A model generated the notes under the pieces. The model was not told where the DNA came from. It made no database searches and saw nothing but the letters and a program-made list of their open reading frames with translations. From Ziziphus jujuba (Eukaryota > Streptophyta > Magnoliopsida > Rosales > Rhamnaceae), in NCBI RefSeq assembly GCF_031755915.1, contig NC_083388.1, forward strand, positions 19,928,001 to 19,992,000: 64,000 nt of DNA, in the 5' to 3' direction. Below are positions 11,048-23,598 of this stretch, one piece after another. The position numbers and the translations under genes are program-made. How positions within the stretch are numbered: the first letter of the stretch is position 1; every line of letters starts with the position of its first letter.

Positions 11048-13591
11048 TATATATCTTCGTTTGGTATATTGTCTTATGATTGTCACATTTTTTATGATAC
11101 AATTCGTCATAAATTATATCTATTTAGAGATTTTCTTTATTTTATTTTTTTGACGATTTGATACAATTCGTCATAAATTATATCTATTTAGAGATTTTTT
11201 TTACTTTATTTTTTGACGATTTGAGTTTGTTTAATATTTTGTAATTACTTTTAATTCTTCTTCTGCTTTTTACATGTCTAGATGTTACTTATGTTCAATT
11301 TAGTGTTGTAATGGCTCACTCGATGATTCTTTATGATACAATTCGTCATATATTATATCTATTTGGAGATTTTCTTTATTTTATTTTTTTGACGATTTGG
11401 GTTTGTTTAATATTTTTTAATTACTTTTAATTCTTCTTTTGCCTTTTATATGTCTAGATGTTATTCATGTTCAATTTAGTATTGTAATGGTAATGAATTA
11501 CAAGGATTTTAATATATTAGTGTAAAAATGAAACGAGGGAAGGACATCAACTAACAAGAAATTAACACATACTTACCTTTCTACACATGCATTAACAGAG
11601 GAAGCAAACATGACAAAGAAAGGTTCACTTGTCTATTGTTACGGTGGTATCTGCATAATTGTCAAATTAGAGTTTATTTTATTTTATTTTAATTTATCTT
11701 GATAGTAAAATTTTTGGATTCCAAAATATTTGACATAAGCAAGCTAATTTAATCTGTCCCATATTAGATATTTTATGTATCTGCTTTTTTTATATGGGTG
11801 GTGGTGGCTTGGAACTGGAATTATTGTCAAAGAAAATAGTGAAATTCAAAGGTAAATATATATTGTTTTTTTAAAAAAATAAATATTGTTTAAAAAAATA
11901 AATAATTATTTCATTAAAAAAAAAAAAGTATACAATTTTTGTCTGGACCCTTGGCCATCCAAAGGCTTAATCGGCTTGAAGGTCGAAAACGTTTCTTCCA
12001 TTCTGGTCCCGAACTTGACTTCGGCCTGTATTTGTTTTGTTTTTTGGTTGCTAAAAGGCCTGTATTTGTTTGTTGGTTGAATGATGGAGCTGCTCAGTGC
12101 ATCCAAGTAATAAAATATATGAAAAATTAAATTATTTAAAGAAGTGCATCAATTTTTATTTTTTTAAATGCATTGAATTATTAATGAAATATTGAGAAAA
12201 TCAACTTACTTTTTTTTTTTTTTTTTTTTGGGTGGAAGAAAAATCAAACTACTTTAAGTATTGAATATTTATGTCGATTTACATAACAAGTTAAAGTAAT
12301 TTTAAGCTCCATTATCTTAGTGCACTCCTTAAATTCCTTTGTAGATTTGCTTAAGATGGTAAATACAATGTTCCTATTGAATATTTTTTTGGCTTTAAAA
12401 CAGAATATTTTAGTAGGAACATAATATATATGAGTAAACTGCACAAACAACTCCTCTGGTTTCTTTTGCATATTAAACCCCTTTCATTATTCAGTAGTTA
12501 CTTGATACATATAAATACCTTTAATTTTTATTTACCAAAAAAATACCTTTAATTTTTGGTTTTGTTGCAAATACTACCTAAAACAGACGTTTGGATTTTT
12601 CAAAAGAAAAGGGAGAACATGGGCTTTGGAAAAAAAATAAAAAATAAAAAACAAAGAAGAAGAAGTGAATTTTACAATATTTTTGAATTCTTGTTTCTCA
12701 AGTAATGATTTGTCATCTTTTTATTGACTTATATTTAATTATAGGTAATATTCATTCAATAGCTTACTTTTTAATATTTATGTTATATTAAATTTTCAAC
12801 CAATAAAGGAATAACAAATCACTTTATCATATTAATTTTCAACCAATAAAACAATAACAAATCACTTTATCATATTATTTTGATAAACTTCTTAGTATCC
12901 TAATTTTGAATAATGTTATAAACACCGTCTACTATACCAATATATTTATTAAAAATATACGTGTTATTATTTAATATTTATTTAATTTAAAAATGGATAA
13001 GTGAACCTTGGAGATATAGTATTATTAAAAATAAATACCATATTTTTTTTATTAATTTATATTTAATTATATTTAATATCCAATATCAATAACTTACTTT
13101 TTTATATTTAAGTTATATTAAATTTTGAACTAATAAAACAATAACAAATTACTTTATCATATCAATTTTTTTAGACTTTTTAATAGCCTCAATTTTGAAT
13201 AATATCATAAACAACTTTTTTAGACTTTTTAATAGCCTCAATTTTGAATAATATCATAAACAACGTCTAATTTACCAATATATTTATTAAAATTGCACAA
13301 ATCACAATTTAATTAATTAATATATTATTTTAATTTAAAAATGAATAAGTAAATTTTTAAAAAGATAAATGTTACTAAGTGATAGAGTGAAGGCGTGGTC
13401 TGGCCTCTGTAGCATTATTTTTACTCTTTTTGTATAAAAAAACATTACTCTTTTCCCAAAACAACCAAAAAAAAAAAAGGCAAATACCTTTTTGCCTAGG
13501 ACTATTTTGGGAAAACAAAAAAAACCATAATTAGGCCTAAAGTGATTTTAGAGTCACCAAATCATAATCTTCCGCTTGTTTTTTCAACACA

Positions 13592-13640
<49 letters not shown>

Positions 13641-14607
13641 TTAATTGAAATTTAAATATCTTTTCTATTTTTTCTGTTAAAATAGTTTTATATCAATCAT
13701 TGGATCGACATGACACGTTTGACATTAATATTATTAACAACGCTAACTTTTATGATGTTATATTATACATAAAAGCTCCACTTATAAAAAAAAAATTTCA
13801 AATTACAAGTTGAGAGATCTATAATAGATAAGATAAGAATAGGTTCCAAATTGGTGTTTTAATTACGTTTGCCAGTCAAAAAAATTAAAAAGAGAAGAAA
13901 AAGAAATTTGGTTACTTTGACAATTCAAAGGAGTCGGCAACAATTCATAGATATATGTATCCCAAAAAAAAAAAAATCCATATATATATATATATTTTTT
14001 TTTTTAAAAAAAAAAGGAAAGAGAAGAAGAAGAAGAAGAAGAAGAAAGAATTAGTTACGTACTTTGACAATCTATAGGATCGAGTTCCTACCCAAACAAA
14101 AAAACAGAAAAAAGAAAAAAGAAAAAATAAAAGGTCGAGTAAGCAACAATCCAACGTACAAAAGAACAATCTATATTTTATTCAAAATTGTATATATAAT
14201 TATATATTATGAAACTAGAGTTCCGGACGTTGGATGCCTATCTTTGAGAGCTTCTTTACCACCAAGCTTCAATAGTCAACAACAAACTCTGCGGTTTCCT
14301 TATCGTGTGCTAAGGTGATTAGACCAATCTCTTTTATGTATAATTTTCTGAAAAAACTGGTATGTATTTTATTTTTTTTCTTTTTAGCGTTGGGTGTTGG
14401 GTTTGATTTAATTTTAAATAATAACCTAGATCAGACTTAACAACATATTTTAATTTTATTTGCGCAAAACAAATTTAATATGTACTCAAATAATTCATAA
14501 ATTTATTTTACGCTTTTGCCTGAAAATGGTCCAAAATTGATAATATAAAATTCTAATGATCGAATTTGATGCCAGACTGTTTGTTTACATATATATATAT
14601 ATATATG

Positions 14608-14639
<32 letters not shown>

Positions 14640-15690
14640 TGTGTTTATTTAATTTCCTTTTGATTTTTGAATTTGCTTAGAAAAATAAATTTTAACTCTC
14701 AATTGTCAAAATTAGGTTCTCATGTGAGAATTCCTGTATATGCATATACAATTAGTTTCAAAGGTTTACCATCAAGTTTTGTTTATTAAGATGTATCGCA
14801 TTACTAATAAAAATTTAAAATGGGAAAAACAAATTGGGTTACTTTGACAATCCAAAAACGAGTCGGCAACAATACACCATATATATATATGTATATATAT
14901 ATATATAACTAGGCCAACAATACACCATATATACTTTATATATGTGTGTACATATAAACTAGGGCTTTGGAGACGAAACCTAAATTAGTTCTTAGCGGCT
15001 ATCTTTACCTGGAATATTCTTCCACCAACCACCACTTAAGGAGAGCTTTTTTACCACCAAATCATCTTCAAATACTTCTACTCAACAACAAACTTTGATG
15101 GTTTTTTTATCGTGTTAAAATGAGTGATTAGACCAGTTTGTTTTTTTATATATGATTTTCCGATAAAATTCGCAAATATCTTTTATTGTTTATTATATAT
15201 TATTTTAATAAGTTTTTATATTAAGTTTGTAATTTGGGTTTATTATATATTATTTTAATAAGTTTTTATATTAAATTTGTAATTTGGGTTTGATTTAGTT
15301 AATTGTTATTTTGAATTAACGAAATAAATAGAAATATAATCGTGTATGAAGTGTTTCAATTGAAGTCATGGGGTGGGCCACTTGGATCATGTATGTATAT
15401 ATTTAAATACATACAAGCATCTATATATATATATATATATATATGTTTTGTGTGTCTAATTTTCCTTTTGCACTATTGAATTTCCCTAGAAACACAAATA
15501 ATAATATTTAAACTTCTATTGTCAAACGTTATCTTTTGAAGCAATTTGGGAGATCCTTATAGTTTTTAATTCTTAAGAAGTTTGCCTAATGCATTTGTAA
15601 ATAATTTATTAGCAGATTTGAAGTGAGACTGACTTTATATATGATTCTTTATGGATATATACTAATTGATGTGAAACATTCAGAAGTCAG
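11048..15690. repeat. flank of F-box gene 1, duplicated downstream of gene 2
   Basis: No gene is seen. At 11095-11400 a ~65 bp block (GATACAATTCGTCATAAATT ... TTTTGACGATTTG) occurs three times; gene 2 has one copy. Blocks at 11500-11730, 11880-12130, 12240-12610, 12700-13300 and 13380-13960 recur downstream of gene 2, at about 17220-17440, 17560-17780, 18340-18860, 18900-19480 and 19510-20110. An (AT)n tract lies at 13594-13636 and another at about 14590-14635. A purine-rich GAA tract is at 14020-14048. Leader-like modules of the F-box gene recur at 14220-14350 and 14975-15150, so 13.8-15.3 kb holds at least two copies of the upstream region. Confidence 0.75.
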
Positions 15691-15696
15691 ATTGGA

Positions 15697-17076
15697 ATGA
15701 AGGGGAGTTTGTGCAATCTAGCAGAGGGTGTGATGGAGCAAATCCTTTTGAGATTGCCGGTGGAGTCTCTGGTACAATTCAAGTGTGCTTGCACATGCTG
15801 GCACACTCTCATCGACGACCCTGCGTTCATGGTCAAGCATCTCCGCACTTCCAACAATATGTCATCGTCTTCTACATCCTTGTTATTCACTGATAAATAC
15901 AATCTCAGTGCTTTTGAAAATGCAGAATTCTCAAGGTTAACAATATACCATGATGATGATGATGATCATCATCCTGTGATAAATTATGGTGTTGATGAAG
16001 TATGCAAGCTACCAATTGGTAATAATGTGTACGTGGGGACTCAATGTAATGGCATCTTTTTGATGTGTGAAAAGTCATTTCAAGCCATTAATCTGTACAA
16101 TCCCACAACCAGGAAACTTTGGCTTATTCCCGATGCATGCCCCATGGATTGTATTGTGCAAGCAGTGGGATTCGGCTACGATTCCAGAGCTAATGAGCAT
16201 AAGGTTGTTCGGATTACATCGTCTAACAATAACAATGGCAATAGCAGTAAAGTTTGCAGTGCTCATATATACAATCTTAGCAGTATTAGCAATGATTCTT
16301 GGACAGAGATCGAGCTGCCAATAGAAGATAAAGACAGTTTATCCATTTGTGAGTATGGCAATCAAGTTTACTGCAAAGGAGTTTATTACTGGATGACCGA
16401 TGGAAAAATAATTTATTTCGACATAAGCGATGAGGAATTCCATGTAAAACCGTTGCCAAAAGAAAATGACTTGCCGCTAGTCCGGGTACAAAAATTGATG
16501 TTGTGGAATAATGATTTTGTTGCTTTGTTGATCTGCTCTGGAGGCATATTGGAACCATTAGAAATTGAAATGTGGGTATTGATGGATGGTGATGATGGTC
16601 GTTGTTGTTGGACAAAACATCTATCAATCGGGCCACTAATCTTCTGTTACTGTCCATTGTCGTTTTGGAAGAGTGATGAGCTCCTTTTGGCGTATTATCC
16701 TCACTATAAACCTCCATTGAAAATGACCTCCGACAACCTTGGTACCCGGAAGCTTAGGGCTCTTCCTATACCTTGTTCTTCCATTTTTGACAATGATGTA
16801 GAAGTAATTCCCTTTGTAAAGAGTCTGGTTTCATTCCGCACGACTGGTACCAAATCTCTTTCAGCTTTACCATGCAAACATTTAGAAACCTGTACTAGTA
16901 CCAAAGGTTGGGACAGCAAAACCACAGTGGGATTATTTACCTACATTTCGATATTGACATTAGGAATTCGTTGGCTCAAGCATATTAAAGCCAATCCGGT
17001 TCCCCGGAATAATATATATCTTCATATGGTATATTGCTTTATGATTTCACCGTACTCACTAGATGATTCTTTATGA
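15697..17076 (+). CDS. F-box/FBA-domain protein, tandem copy 2
   Basis: This single-exon gene encodes 459 residues with the same architecture as the copy at 9728: F-box at about residues 8-50, a shorter Asp run ending in HHP, then the FBA region with VGFGYDSRANEHKVV. Inferred role is SCF substrate recognition; the target is unknown. About 600 bases of the central coding region appear identical to copy 1, while the 5' end (for example CKCWHTLIDC versus CTCWHTLIDD) and both flanks carry differences. The C-terminus reads KANPVPRNN and runs ~20 residues longer than copy 1, because the A run at 16987-16989 has three bases. Which C-terminus is ancestral cannot be told from the pair alone. Confidence 0.9.
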   Translation: MKGSLCNLAEGVMEQILLRLPVESLVQFKCACTCWHTLIDDPAFMVKHLRTSNNMSSSSTSLLFTDKYNLSAFENAEFSRLTIYHDDDDDHHPVINYGVDEVCKLPIGNNVYVGTQCNGIFLMCEKSFQAINLYNPTTRKLWLIPDACPMDCIVQAVGFGYDSRANEHKVVRITSSNNNNGNSSKVCSAHIYNLSSISNDSWTEIELPIEDKDSLSICEYGNQVYCKGVYYWMTDGKIIYFDISDEEFHVKPLPKENDLPLVRVQKLMLWNNDFVALLICSGGILEPLEIEMWVLMDGDDGRCCWTKHLSIGPLIFCYCPLSFWKSDELLLAYYPHYKPPLKMTSDNLGTRKLRALPIPCSSIFDNDVEVIPFVKSLVSFRTTGTKSLSALPCKHLETCTSTKGWDSKTTVGLFTYISILTLGIRWLKHIKANPVPRNNIYLHMVYCFMISPYSLDDSL

Positions 17077-17792
17077 TACAATTCATCATAAATTATATGT
17101 ATTTGGAGATTTTATTTATTTTATTTTTTTGACGATTTGGGTTTGTTTAATATTATTTTTTAATTACTTTTAATTCTTCTTTTGCTTTTTATATGTCTGG
17201 ATGAATTACAAGGATTTTAATATATTAGTGAAAAAATGCGACGAGGGAAGGACATCAACTAACAAGGAAATAACGCATACTTACCTTTCTACATATTCAT
17301 TAACATAGGAACCGAACATGAGAAAGAAAGGTTCACTTGTCTATTGTTACGGTGGTATCTGCATAATTTTCAAATTAGAGTTTATTTTATTTTATTTTAA
17401 TTTATCTTGATAGTAAAATTTTTGTATATGTATATATTTTTGGAATCCAAAAGATTTGACATAAGCAAGCTAATTTAATCTGGAATTATTGTCAAAGAAA
17501 ATAGTCAATTTTAAAAGTAAATAAATATTGTTTTAAAAAAATTAAATAATTACTTCATGAAAAAAAAGAAAAAAAAAAAGAGAAAAGTAAACAATTTTTG
17601 TCTGGACCCTCGGCCATCCAAAGGCTTAAATTAAGGCTTGAAGGTCAAAAACTTTTCTGCCATTCTGGGCCCGAACTTGACTTCGGCCTGTATTTTTTTT
17701 TTTTTTTTTTTAGAGGCTAAAAGGCCTGTATTTGTTTGTTTTGTTTTGGGTAAAAGCTTGTATTTGTTTGCTGGTCGAATGCCGGTGCTGGT

Positions 17793-18333
17793 GTAGGAAT
17801 GTCAACGGAATAGAACGGGATTAGTTTTTAAAATTTCATCTATGTTTTGTAGAAAATTTTCTATTTCATTCTCGTAATTTTTTCTGTTTCTTTATAGGTG
17901 GGATGGAGACGGGGATTCCCCAATCGGAGACAGGATGGGATGGTTTTCCCCGCTTTTTATTATTATTTTTTTATCATTCATGTAATTTTTTCAATATAAT
18001 TTTTTTTATAAATAAAATATAAATAAAGTGATCAAAATACAATAAAATACAACGATGTCGATTGCCAAAGTTGAGGATTTAGTGTTGGAGCTTGTAATAA
18101 AAGAAGAAAATGATCTTTTACATAAATGAAACTAAAAAAAAATAAATATATATACCGGGCCGGGTTTCGGGGGGGGGGGGGGGTTCAAGGCTGGGTGTTT
18201 ATTCCTCATCCCCGGTCCGTTTCCGATTTGGGTTTCAAACCTTTGTCCTGAGTCCATCCCGTAATCCTGATTTTTCGGAAAAAACGATACGGTGCACCGT
18301 GGGGATCGGGTAGGGGCAAATTGCCATTCCTAC
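17793..18333. mobile_element. 541 bp hAT-like MITE inserted in unit 2
   Basis: Unit 1 reads through from TTGGTTGAATGATGGAGCTG to CTCAGTGCATCCAAG without interruption, but unit 2 has about 540 extra bases at this point. The insert starts GTAGGAATGTCAA and its right end, on the opposite strand, reads GTAGGAATGGCAA, giving imperfect terminal inverted repeats. Near both ends it has GGGGATTCCCC- and GGGATGGA-type G/C-rich motifs seen in hAT-type plant MITEs, and a G run at about 18170-18183. I could not define a clean target duplication. No coding capacity is visible. Confidence 0.7.
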
Positions 18334-19739
18334 CTGCTCAGTGCATCCAAGTAATAAAATATATAGAAAATTAAATTATTTAAAGAAGTGCATCAATTTT
18401 TTTTTTTAAATGCGTCGAATTATTAATGAAATATTGAGAAAATCAACTTACCTTTTTTTTTTTTTTTGGGCAAGATAAATCAAACAACTTAAAGTGTTGA
18501 ATCTATGTCGATTTACGTAACGATTTAAAGTAATTTTGACCTCCATTATCTTAGAGCACTGCTTAAATTCCTTTGTAGAATTGCTAAGATGGTAAATACA
18601 ATGTTCCTATTGAAGTTTTTTTTGGCTTTAAAACAAAATATTTTAGTAGGAACATAATATATATGAGTAAACTACACAAACAACCCCTCTACTTTGGTTT
18701 CGTTTGCATATTAAACCCCTTTCATTATTCAGTAGTTACTTGATACATACAAATACCTTTAATTTAAGGTTTTGTTGCAAATACTACCTAAAACAGACGT
18801 TTTGGATTTTTCAAAAGAAAAGGGAAAACATGTGTTTTTGGCGGGGGGGGGGGAGGAATGTGAATTCCACAAGATTTTTTGAATTCTTTTTTCTCAAGTA
18901 ATGATTTGTCATCTTTTTATGAATTTATATTTATTTAGTTACACTTAATGTTCATTCAATAGCTTACTTTTTATAGTTAAGTTATATTAAAATTTCAACT
19001 AATAAAATAATAATAAATCACCTTATCATATCATTTTGGTAAACATTTTGATAGACTTCTTATTATCCTAACTTGGAGCAATGTTATAAGCATTGTCTAC
19101 TATACTAATATATTTATTAAAAGTACATGTGTTACTGTTTGATTAGTTAGCATATTTATTTAATTTAAAAATGAATAAGTGAATCTTTGAAAATATATAT
19201 GTTATTAAATATAAATCAATCAAACAATGATACAATATTTTTTTTTCTATTGATTTATATTTAACTACATTTAATATCCATTCAATGACTTACTTTTTTA
19301 TATTTAGGATCTATGAAATTTTTAACTAATAAAACAATAACAAATCACCTTATCATATCATTTTGGTAGACTTTTTAATATCCTAAATTTTGAATAATAT
19401 TATAAATACCATCTAGTTTACCAATATACTTACTAGGAGTGTACTATGATTATTTTATTGATTAATATATTATTTTAACTTAGAAATTGATAAGTAAATT
19501 TTTGAAAAAATAAATGTTACTGAGTGATAGTAAAGGTAAAGGCGTGGTCGGGCCTCTTTAGCATTATTTTTACTCTTTTTGTATAAAAAAACACATTATT
19601 CTTTTCCCCAAAAAAAAAAAAAAGAAATAAAAAGACTTTTTTGCCTATGACTATTTTGGGAAAACAAAACAACCATAATTAGGCCTAAAGTGATTCCAAA
19701 GTCACCAAATCATAATCTGCCGCTTGTTTTTTCAACACA

Positions 19740-19775
<36 letters not shown>

Positions 19776-20122
19776 TAAATATCTTTTATATTTTTTTTTG
19801 ACAAAATAGTTTTATATCAGGCATTGGATCGACAGGACACGTTTGACATTAATATTATTAACAACGCTAACTTTTATGATGTTATATTATACATAAAAGC
19901 TCCACTTATAAAAGAATTTCAAATTACAAGTTGAGAGATCTATAATAGATAAGAATAGTTTCCAAATTGGTGTTTTAATTACGTTTACCTATCAAAAAAA
20001 TGAAAAAGAGAAAAAGAAAAAGAAAAACAGAAAAAGAAAAGAAATTTGGTTACTTTGACAATTCAAAGGAGTCGGCAACAATCCATAGATATATGTGTCC
20101 ACCAAAAAAAAAAAAAAAAATC

Positions 20123-20153
<31 letters not shown>

Positions 20154-20330
20154 AAAAAAAAAAAAAAAAAAAGAGAACAAGAAGAAGAAAGAATTAGTTA
20201 CGTACTTTGACAATCTAAAGGATCGAGTCGCTATTCCTATTTAAAATTTTTTAAAAAAAAAAAAGTAAAAAAAAAAAAAAGAAAAGAAGAAGAAGGAGAA
20301 GAAGAAGAAGAAGAAAAGGTCGAGTCAGCA

Positions 20331-21090
20331 TACAGTGGGATTTGGCTACGATTCTAAAGCTAATGAGTAATCTAACTATAGCCTTAGTAGTAGGAGTATA
20401 GTATATAGTGCTGATATATACAAGCTTAGCAGCAGTAGTGGTAGTAGTGATTCTTGGAGAAAAGATCGAGATGCCTATATATGACGATTTAATCTTCATT
20501 TCCAAGTATAGCGGCAATGAAGTTTACTGCAAAGGAGTTTACTACGGATGCCCCGTCGAAAAATTCTTTCTTTCGACATGGATGATGAGAAATTCGATGT
20601 AAAATCGTTGCCAGAATAAGACCGGCACCGGCGGTTGGAAGAAAAAATGATGTTGTGGAATAATGACCGCGTTGCTTTGATGGATGGTGATGATGGTCGT
20701 TGTTGTTGTTGTTGGATCAAACATCTATCAATCGGGCCACTTATCTACTTTTGTTACCGTCCAGTAATGTTGTTTTGGAAGATTGATGAGCTCCTTTTGA
20801 TATCTTATCTTCATGACCCTCCAAATCCAATAATGGCCTCCTACAACCTTTTGTATCAAGAAGCTTATGGATGTTCACGTTCCTTTTTTTCTTCCATCTA
20901 TATACGAGTATAAGCCAGTAGTAATCCCTTGTGTAAAGAGTCTGGTTTCAGTCCATATGGTTGGTAATACAAACCTCTTTCACCACTAGCATGCAAAACT
21001 TTTCAAACCAATAGCACTACCAAAAGTTGAATATTTTACCTACATTTAACTACATTTGGAGTTGAGTTGGTTGACTCAAGCAGATTAGTA
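20331..21090 (+). pseudogene. 5'-truncated third copy of the tandem F-box gene
   Basis: Homology to the tandem F-box gene starts abruptly at CAGTGGGATTTGGCTACGATT, which matches gene 1 from about 10198. The F-box and the first third of the protein are missing. The body aligns through GGCAATGAAGTTTACTGCAA, the block ending ATCAATCGGGCCACTT and AGCTCCTTTTGATATCTTAT to the region that encodes the C-terminus. It carries several frameshifts and stops, for example TGAGTAA at 20367-20373 and a TAA at about 20616. Open pieces such as 20635-20913 are only fragments. Left of the breakpoint is the purine-rich leader repeat (GGTCGAGTCAGC) found upstream of the other copies, so an internal deletion removed the F-box half. 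Confidence 0.85.
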
Positions 21091-21119
21091 ACCAATCCGT
21101 TTTCCTAGGTATTTTTGCC

Positions 21120-21195
21120 TTCGGACTTTGATCGACATTGTCACTAGATAATTTTTTAGATACAGTTCCAATAAATTATATCTGAAGGGCTTTTT

Positions 21196-21236
<41 letters not shown>

Positions 21237-21530
21237 TAAAATTTTTTTGGGACTCTTGATAGGACAAAACTTTTTGACAATTTGTGATTGCTTGCTATTT
21301 TTAATTACTACTATTTTATTACTTATGTTCAAATTAGTATTATGTTAGTAATGAAAAATATCTTTATAAAAGTGATGGAAGGATTAATTAACAATGAAAA
21401 CGTTATGCTTACCTTTCTACATGTTCATTAACATAGGAATCTAACATGGCAAAGAAAGGTTATAACTTATCACTTCTCTGTGAAAAAGGGTATCTGCTTA
21501 AACATTTTTAACTAAAGATCTTCTTCTTCT

Positions 21531-21570
<40 letters not shown>

Positions 21571-22130
21571 GGTTTTGGTTTTGCTTATTAGCCAAATATT
21601 TTTGGATTTTAAAAGATTTAAAAAAGCAAAAAAAAAAAAAAAAAAACTGTCCATAATTTGTATATTTACGTACAATAGTATTAATGCTTATTTACATTAA
21701 AAGATATGGTAGTGCCTTATGATTTTCACCATTATCAGTAGATATCATTAATTCTTGAGATACAATTGATTAAATTATATGGATTTCGAGGTTTTCCTAC
21801 CAACTTTTTGACAATTTGGATTTGCTTGATATTTTTAATTACTTTAATTCTTTTATCTTTTATATATATATATATTTAGATGTTACTTTATGTTCAATTT
21901 AGTATTGTTATTAGTAATGAATTATAATGATCTTTATCCGTATAAAAATGAAACGAGGGAAGGAGATATGTTATGAACTAACAGAAAAACTCATAATTAC
22001 CTTTCTATTTGTTCATTAACATAGGAACCTAACATACATGACAAAGAAAGGTTATAATTTATCACTTGTCTATGATACAGGGCTATAGTTTATTTAATCT
22101 TTCTTACTGGTTAAAGTGTTTTTGAATATA
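21120..22130. repeat. two copies of the F-box 3' flank
   Basis: The block with TTTGACAATTTG, a TTAATTACT-like segment, ATGTTCAATTTAGTATTGTTA, ACCTTTCTA..TGTTCATTAACATAGGAA and GACAAAGAAAGGTTATAA occurs at about 21270-21500 and again at 21800-22090. It corresponds to sequence after gene 1 (11200-11640) and gene 2 (17130-17350). Between the copies is a very long T run (about 21533-21568). No gene is seen here. Confidence 0.7.
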
Positions 22131-23069
22131 TATATATGGACGGATTTGTAAATTACTCTGGAACTTCATATTCGCTACATCTTCGTAACTATCAAAACTT
22201 ATTCAGCATATACCGCAAAGCCTTAACACTCTTATAGTGTTTGCTATTAAATAGCATGGGCACAGCACATGATCCATTTTCCTTTACATAAATAAAACAG
22301 GGGTATAATAGGTAAATCATACAAAATTTTCCTCCACTCCACCTCTTTCTCTCACTCTCACTCCTTGTTTACCATATCAAAACTCATGAGACTTTTCTTG
22401 AGTAAATATTACTTTATAAGATTTGTTAAAAAAAAAAAAAAATTAAAAAAAGGCAAGCTATTGCTTAAGATTATTAAAAAAAAAACAATGTTTAGGAGAG
22501 AATTAATGTCATTGAACAAGGAGAGAGAAATTTAATTGGAGATTTGTTTTGTGCGTCGGAAAATAAATTTTATTAATATTTTTTTATTTAAAATAAATTG
22601 TCTATATATGAAAGTTTGAAGTGTTATAAATTACACCATTAAATTAGATAAATTTAAAAGACAATATTATCTGTTAAAAATCTTTTTGTAGAAACATAAT
22701 AGATGGTTAAATTACGCATGCACCCCTTTAGTTTGCTCTCTATTATTGCATATAAACCCATACCTTTGCGTTTCAAATTTGTCTCAAATACTATTTTTTT
22801 CCAATTTTTTTTCTTTTTGGTGAAAAGCAAATACCTTATTCACTGGTTAAACGACATAAACCAGTTTTATATTTTAATTCAAATGACGCAAATAGTCTCA
22901 CATACCAAAAATTAACTTTGGTTCGACAGACACACATGTTCTCTTTATTGGAAGCTTATGCCATAGGTCCTTGCCCGTATATCACATGCCATATCAGCTT
23001 TAATGGTGGCTTAGTCCAACACTTATTTGGTCGAAGAAGAAGAAGAAGAAGAAGAAGAGGGTCGTATTT

Positions 23070-23345
23070 GGAACAAAGCAGCATAAGAAGAGTTTATGTG
23101 CTAAAACAAAAAAAACCAAACTAGAGGGGTGTTAATGTAATTTTATTTCATTTTCCTTTTTTGTTTTTTTTAATGGAAAACTTTAAGAAAAGAAGAAGAA
23201 GAAGAAGGACTAGAGAGGCTGGAACAAAGCAGCATAAGAAGAGTTTATGTGCTAAAACAAAAAAAACCAAACTAGAGGGGTGTTAATGTAATTTTATTTC
23301 ATTTTCCTTTTCTGTTTTTTTTAATGGAAAACTTTAAGAAAAGTG
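23070..23345. repeat. 151 bp-period tandem duplication
   Basis: GGAACAAAGCAGCATAAGAA at 23070 recurs at 23221, and the following ~125 bases (through ATGGAAAACTTTAAGAAAAG) are essentially identical. The linker between copies is GAA-rich. The upstream stretch 22700-22920 is a degenerate copy of a dispersed repeat also present at about 12430-12600 and 18666-18800 (ATTAAACCCCTTTCATTATT type). No gene is apparent between 22.1 and 23.5 kb. Confidence 0.85.
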
Positions 23346-23598
23346 TATATATATTTATGTGTGTGTGTGTGTGTATTTTTTTTAATTTTATTTTCGACTG
23401 TAGGTCATTTTTTTTGTCACTGGTAAAAAAGATTACCGATTTTGAGGGAAAAAAAAAAAAAAAAAAAATCCGTGGTTAGCGCAAAAACCCATAGCTTAGA
23501 GCGAGAACCAGAGGCCGTATCATCGAGACTGGCTATTCAGTCAGCCGACGGCGCGGTACTGTGTGATCTAGCGCAGAGAAAGTTGAAGATTGAAGAAG

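Larger units (their letters stand above)
9000..20230. repeat. ~6 kb segmental tandem duplication carrying the F-box gene
   Basis: Unit 1 runs from about 9000 to about 14200 and unit 2 from about 14820 to about 20230. Corresponding points are the two start codons (9728 and 15697, offset 5969), the GAAACGAGGGAAGGACATCA block (about 11528 and 17237) and the AAGGCGTGGTCTGGCCTC block (about 13391 and 19530). The changing offset is explained by the extra 65 bp repeats after gene 1 and by a 541 bp insertion in unit 2. A third, partial unit begins near 20230. Confidence 0.85.
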
